Of a stretch of 64,000 bases of DNA, positions 58,945 through 64,000 are shown piece by piece; within the stretch, counting starts at the first letter, position 1, and the number at the start of each line of letters is the position of its first letter. Both the position numbers and the translations under genes were made by a program. This stretch comes from Cercis canadensis (taxonomy: Eukaryota > Streptophyta > Magnoliopsida > Fabales > Fabaceae), in the NCBI GenBank assembly GCA_003255065.1, contig QAOA01005762.1:124001-188000 (forward strand), in the 5' to 3' direction. The notes under the pieces were generated by a model, which had not been told where the DNA came from, searched no databases, and saw only the letters and a program-made list of their open reading frames with translations.

Positions 58945-59520
58945 CTTAGTGATATTAAGATGTTATGGAATTTACAATTTTATGTTTGAATATAAAATTA
59001 ATTTAAAATTTTTAAAAAAAACCTACAAACTTACATCATATTTTTTTTTTCAGAGATTCTATTATACTACATGAGTATGTTATATTACACTGATGTGGCA
59101 AGCATACGTAATTTTTATATTTTATTAAGTAAATTTAAAAATAGTTAATTTGTACATGTGTCATTTTCTTATTGACTAATTTCATGTAGTATGACATACT
59201 ATATAAATATCAAAAATATCTTAAAAAACTTTTTTTTTTTTTTTTTTTTAAAAAAACAATCTCAAAACGCTCGCCTCCTTTCCACGATTTCCCTATCCTC
59301 ATCTTTACCCTCTTCCAATAAAGGCTAAAGAGGGCCACAGTAGGATATGTGTGACCGCAATTATTGCCTTGTGTACTTAAATTTCCCAACCATGTAACGG
59401 ACGTTTGCTTCCTCCGTGATAGTCTCCGCAAATCTAAATCCATTTGCTTTCCACTCATTGGACAACCCTAAACCTTTTGGCTCTACCTCTGTATGACTAC
59501 TGACTAGTCCAAAAGTTGAT
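58945..59520. other. Intergenic, upstream of the GT47 gene
   Basis: AT-rich left half with a poly(T) tract at 59228-59249. The right half (59260-59520) is GC-richer and is probably promoter and leader of the glycosyltransferase. Confidence 0.5.
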
Positions 59521-61080
59521 ATGCTACATTTCACTGATGCATCGAGCTCCCCACATCACAAGGGAAAATTTTCTCAGATACACAAGCCCCTTCAACTTGA
59601 AGAGAAGAAAATGGAGAAGCCCATCATCAGAAATTGCTCTGATCAGTTCTGGTTTGCAATTCTCATATCCTTTGTCTTATTCTCTATACTCCTATGTTTT
59701 GATTATTCTAATTTCTATGATGCCCCCAACAATGGGTTCACTTTCTCTAAAACCAAACAAGAAAACCCATTTGGCTTTATGAGAAACAAAACCAGTCCCA
59801 ATTCAGATCCTTGCAAAAGTAGATATATTTACATTCATGACCTTCCCACCCAATTCAACTACGATTTGCTCAAGAATTGTGAGGCTCTCACTAGAGGGAC
59901 AGAGAAGCCTAACATGTGTCCGTACATGGAAAACTTGGGTTTTGGTGCTGAGATTGAGAATTCTCAAGGGGTTTTTACCAATTCAAGTTGGTATTTTACC
60001 AACCAATTCTTGTTAGAGGTAATCTTTCACAACAAGATGAAAAGGTATGAATGCTTGAGCAATGATTCATCTCTGGCTTCTGCAATTTTTATTCCCTTTT
60101 ATGCTGGTCTTGATGTGAGTCGCTTCCTTTGGGAATCTAATGAGACAGTGAGGGATTCTTCAGGGAGAGAGCTTCTTCAATGGCTTGCAAGCAAACCTGA
60201 ATGGAAGAGAATGTGGGGGAGAGACCATTTTCTTGTTTCAGGGAGAATTGCTTGGGATTTTAGGAGACAATTTGATAATGGGTCTTGTTGGGGAAGCAAA
60301 TTCAGGTTCTTACCTGAATCAATGAACATGTCAATGTTAGCAGTTGAAGCAAGTTCATGGAAAAATGACTATGCAATTCCATACCCAACTTCCTTTCATC
60401 CTTCAAAAATCAGTGAAATTCTCCAATGGCAAAGCAAAATCAGACAGCAAAAGCGGGCACATTTGTTTACTTTCACTGGTGCTGCAAGGCCAGAACTTGA
60501 GGATTCCATAAGGGGGAAGATTATAGACCAGTGCAGAAGTTCTAGTTTGTGTAACTTCATTGATTGTAGCTATGGTGGAGAAAAATGTGACAACGCCATT
60601 AATGTGATGAAGGTGTTTGAAAATTCTGTGTTTTGCTTGCAGCCTTCAGGTGACTCGTATACCAGAAGATCCATTTTTGATTCTATGTTGGCTGGTTGCA
60701 TTCCAGTTTTCTTCCATCCCGGCACTGCGTATTCTCAATATTTGTGGCATTTGCCAAAGAATAGAACTAAGTATTCAGTGTATATACCAGTGAGGGATGT
60801 GAAGGAATGGAATGTCAATGTGGAGAAGGTTCTGCTGGGATTTTCTGAGCATGACATTTTTGCAATGAGAGAAGAGGTTATAAAGCTGGTTCCGAGTATA
60901 ATTTATGCAGATCCTAGGTCTAAGTTAGAGAGCTTTGAAGATGCATTTGATTTAGCAGTAAAAGGAATGCTTGAAAAGATAGAGAGGGTGAGGGAAATGA
61001 CTAGGAATGGGAAAGATCCTACTCTTGGTTTTGCAGAGGAGGATCATTATAAGTATACATTTTCTAATTATCAAAGTTAA
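59521..61080 (+). CDS. GT47 exostosin-family xyloglucan galactosyltransferase (MUR3/XLT2-like)
   Basis: An intronless frame of 519 residues. It is a type II Golgi membrane protein: a short cytosolic tail, a transmembrane segment at about residues 44-62 (FWFAILISFVLFSILLCF), a stem, then the GT47 domain from CKSRYIYIHDLPTQFNYDLL to about residue 480. Family motifs: NSSWYFTNQFLLEVIFHNKM, FIPFYAGLDVSRFLW, GRDHFLVSGRIAWDF, AIPYPTSFHPS, FTFTGAARPELEDSIRGKII, SVFCLQPSGDSYTRRSIFDS and AGCIPVFFHPGTAYSQYLWH. MUR3 and XLT2 add galactose to xyloglucan side chains in wall synthesis; which acceptor this one uses cannot be read from sequence. A second in-frame ATG at 59611 would give 489 residues and still keep the anchor. 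From memory it corresponds to the Arabidopsis At4g13990 exostosin-family gene. Confidence 0.92.
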   Translation: MLHFTDASSSPHHKGKFSQIHKPLQLEEKKMEKPIIRNCSDQFWFAILISFVLFSILLCFDYSNFYDAPNNGFTFSKTKQENPFGFMRNKTSPNSDPCKSRYIYIHDLPTQFNYDLLKNCEALTRGTEKPNMCPYMENLGFGAEIENSQGVFTNSSWYFTNQFLLEVIFHNKMKRYECLSNDSSLASAIFIPFYAGLDVSRFLWESNETVRDSSGRELLQWLASKPEWKRMWGRDHFLVSGRIAWDFRRQFDNGSCWGSKFRFLPESMNMSMLAVEASSWKNDYAIPYPTSFHPSKISEILQWQSKIRQQKRAHLFTFTGAARPELEDSIRGKIIDQCRSSSLCNFIDCSYGGEKCDNAINVMKVFENSVFCLQPSGDSYTRRSIFDSMLAGCIPVFFHPGTAYSQYLWHLPKNRTKYSVYIPVRDVKEWNVNVEKVLLGFSEHDIFAMREEVIKLVPSIIYADPRSKLESFEDAFDLAVKGMLEKIERVREMTRNGKDPTLGFAEEDHYKYTFSNYQS

Positions 61081-61314
61081 AAAAGAAGAATCATAATTGA
61101 AAAGAAATATATATTGTTTTAGTAGTACGATGGAATTTGTGATATGACATTATTTTTTGTATTGTCACTATAGCATACTCAATCAAAATTAATATTCTCT
61201 CAAAATAATCCCAGATGATACCCTTTTGGACCTTTCGGCCTTCTTATTTTTTAAAGTATGCTTTCTGGTTTCTGGCCCATATATCTACTTTGTGTTATGT
61301 CCTGCATTTTATTT

Positions 61315-61815
61315 AAAAAAAGTCTAAATATACAAGTCTTTATAATTTGAATAAATTTTGAATTAGGTCTCTATAATAAATTTTTTTTCTTTTTTTGAGG
61401 TCCTTATAATTTGAATTTTTTTTTAATTAGATCTCTGTTATTACCTTCCGAATATAATTTCGTTAATTTAGTGTTAACATAACAAATGACTTGTCTATGT
61501 AATAATAAAAAAAATTAACGTAGTGCTAAAGTAGCACCAAAATTGCCATTTTATTAAATTTTGACTCAAAAAAAATGCATAAAAAAGTTGATAAGGTGAC
61601 AATATTTGTGTTATTTTGGTGTCACGTTAATTTTTTTTATTGTCATGTCAGCACTAAAATAATAATTTATAATCAGGATGACGACATGGACTTAATTAAA
61701 AATATTTCAAACTATAAAGGCTCCAAAAGTAAAAAAAAAAAAAAAAAANAAAAAAAAAAAAAAAACTATAAGTACTTGATGCAAAATTTGTTCAAACTAC
61801 AAGGATATACAATAT
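61315..61815. mobile_element. Palindromic MITE, second copy of the 11150 family
   Basis: The arms (TTTATAATTTGAATAAATTT at the left, AAATTTGTTCAAACTACAAG at the right) are inverted copies. The internal motifs ATTAACGTAGTGCTAAAGTA and TGGTGTCACGTTAATTTTTT parallel GTTGACGTGACGCCAAAGTG in the copy at 11150. An isolated N sits in the A tract at 61749. Confidence 0.7.
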
Positions 61816-64000
61816 ATTTAAACCTAAAAAGAAAAAGAATATATATTACACAATTATATAGCAGAATCATTTTTTTTTACTAATGTTAATTAATAATTAA
61901 AATCCAATATTAACTTAATTGGCAGTCCAAATTCCTCCCACTAGCTACCACTTTTAGTGGCTGTTCATCCTTTCCCCAAGCTGGGTGGGCGAATAGCCAA
62001 AGTCTTGGAATAAAGTTTGAGCAGGCAATTTAAGATTGACTATTGCGAAAGTGTAAAAATAGCATAGGAAGATAGGGAATACTATGCTAAAGTGACATTC
62101 TGGGAATTTGTGTCACATCAAATTCATTTATTATTGTTGATACTGGTTGTTGTGTGACATTATCCGAATTTACTTGATCTAATTAAACTAATTGTTATAT
62201 TGTGAGTCAAAACATGAGAAAGGGTGTTTTATTGGGTGAGACTATCATATATCATACTCCCTTAAGCTGTGACTAAGTCACGTATGAATCTTTTCTTACA
62301 CTATTTAATTTTATATTATATTATTTTGATATAGTTGATATAATTTAAATTTTATAAATTTATTTAAATTTTTTTAATATAACACAGACATTAATTTTGT
62401 AAAATTTAAATTATATCAATTATAAAATAATATAATATATAAAAAAAATAATATAAAAATAACCAAAGATATGACTTATGTCATATTTAGAAGTGTAGCA
62501 TATCACACACTCTTCTCATTAAATAGTTTTTAATATGATTTTAATTCAAATTATATCATATTAACACATTTAACATAATTTTAATTTATATTTAAGCTAT
62601 ATTTTTTTTTAATAAATCTAATAAAATTAATATTATATCAATTATATTAGTTTGACACGATGTTACTAAAATTGAGTATATAAAACTTTTGAGGTAGGGC
62701 AGAAACACCTAATGAGAAAAGCACTACTCAGATTACTTTTTTTTTTTAAAAAAAAGAAAAAAGAAAAAAACAAGAGTTTGAATACTTTGACTTGACTGCT
62801 TAGAGCAGCCCCTTAATTAAAGGAAACATTGAGGGTCCTACTGGACCAATGCTTAGAGCAGTTTCATGGCTTCATTGGCCTTTGTAAGGGTTACTGACTT
62901 AACTGGGCATGTACTGCCAGGGTCCCATTTCCTCCACATGCACCTTCATGCATCTCCATCAACACAAATAGTGTTTGTAATTCAAGTGTCGGCAAACACC
63001 GACACCTGAATCCCCATCTCATATCCTATGCAATTTCTATTAAATTTTTAAGAGAATGTTTTTGGTCAAGGCTGAGAGAAAGTTATCTCGTTTTAAGGTT
63101 ATGACGTACAGATTATTTAACAAGTCAAGTAATTTAATTATTATCAATTAAACTAATCCTCGTTAACCTTTTAAGAAAATGTGTAATTATGTATTACTTA
63201 ATGATACATCAACTTATACTGACTAAATATAAATCATACTAATTAATATGCTTTTTATAATCCAAAACAAATGGAAAAACACTATTTATTGTTCAGGAGT
63301 ATTTTGATCATTTTATCTCGTGTGACAGACACATGCTTAGAATTTCATTTATTTCGCACTTAATTATCTTTTTACTCTGATTTTTTAATTTGGGAATGAT
63401 TTTCCCAAACACAATTTATTTACCACATCACATGTTTATTACATACAAAACAATTTAACTAAATTTCACTAAATCCAAGTCTAACTACTAGTATTAGTGT
63501 GAAATAGTTTTATGAATAGTACGGATACTTTATTCACGAGAAAAGAGTAACCATGATAAACTCAAAACTACCAAACATGTGAAGAGGTAACTACAGCAAT
63601 GTGGCCATGAATCTCGTTGTTAGTTTTAATAAATTTGGATAACCCAATTATGGATGCATGTATCCCAACGACCATAGGATTTGAATCGTACTCATAATTG
63701 GGTTAATGTGATAGTTCTTTTATTTACTTGTGCATAGAGGGTATTCTGTGAAAATAATCACATGGACAAAATGGGTAGGTCGAAATAGTGTTGGAGACGT
63801 CAAACTGAAATTAATATTTATAAGAAATTGATGGATCTTTTTTGCAAATATAATGACACAAACAATAATTCTCTCTAAATTATTTGCTATTAAATCTTAG
63901 ACAACTTTGATTACCAATATCTCAAATTCTTTCCTCTTTGATTTTTGAGATTTTTGTCCAAAAAAAAAATAATTATAGATGTTTTACTGTTAAATCATAG
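61816..64000. other. Intergenic, no gene seen
   Basis: AT-rich. 62290-62460 is a weak inverted repeat centred on AACACAGACATT. No open frame with a recognisable domain and no RNA gene was found on either strand. Confidence 0.5.

Overview
The window is nuclear DNA from a dicot plant. Genes are split by many GT-AG introns, intergenic DNA is AT-rich, and there are plant-type transposons throughout (Ty1/copia, Ty3/gypsy Tat-like, hAT, Mutator-like, TRIM, SINE, LINE, MITEs). The species could not be fixed. It is a draft assembly: there is one 67-N gap and ten isolated Ns, several of them flanked by duplicated sequence.

Layout. 1-1462: the end of a hAT element with a BED-finger transposase (minus strand). 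About 1570-6030: decayed Ty3/gypsy gag-pro remnants followed by a long LTR containing a 190/191-bp tandem array. 6035-10488: a degenerate Ty1/copia element (minus strand) that lacks its 3' LTR. 11150-13578: a palindromic MITE and a 1.6-kb long-TIR element. 14481-27495: an 18-exon plastid acyl-activating enzyme (AAE15/AAE16 type), whose introns hold two TRIMs and a LINE fragment. 29356-39112: a tandem duplication of the selenium-binding-protein upstream region, with a 4.6-kb Mutator-like element inserted in copy 1 and the matching empty site in copy 2. 39083-43886: the selenium-binding-protein gene (7 exons). 48258-48608: a RALF peptide gene. 50497-56635 (minus): a METTL18-like methyltransferase (8 exons), with a cysteine-rich thionin-like gene nested in intron 4 on the opposite strand. 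57878-58944: a TIR element carrying fused PSB27 and PPR gene fragments. 59521-61080: an intronless GT47 (MUR3/XLT2-like) glycosyltransferase. 61081-64000: AT-rich DNA without a recognisable gene.

The intact genes do not form a pathway. They look like a conserved neighbourhood: from memory, Arabidopsis chromosome 4 carries an exostosin-family gene, a methyltransferase gene, RALF32, SBP1/SBP2 and AAE15 in the same order (about At4g13990 to At4g14070). The novelty here lies mainly in the mobile-element structures: a gene-capturing TIR element, a Mutator-like insertion dated by its empty paralogous site, and a duplicated promoter that has received a different insertion in each copy.
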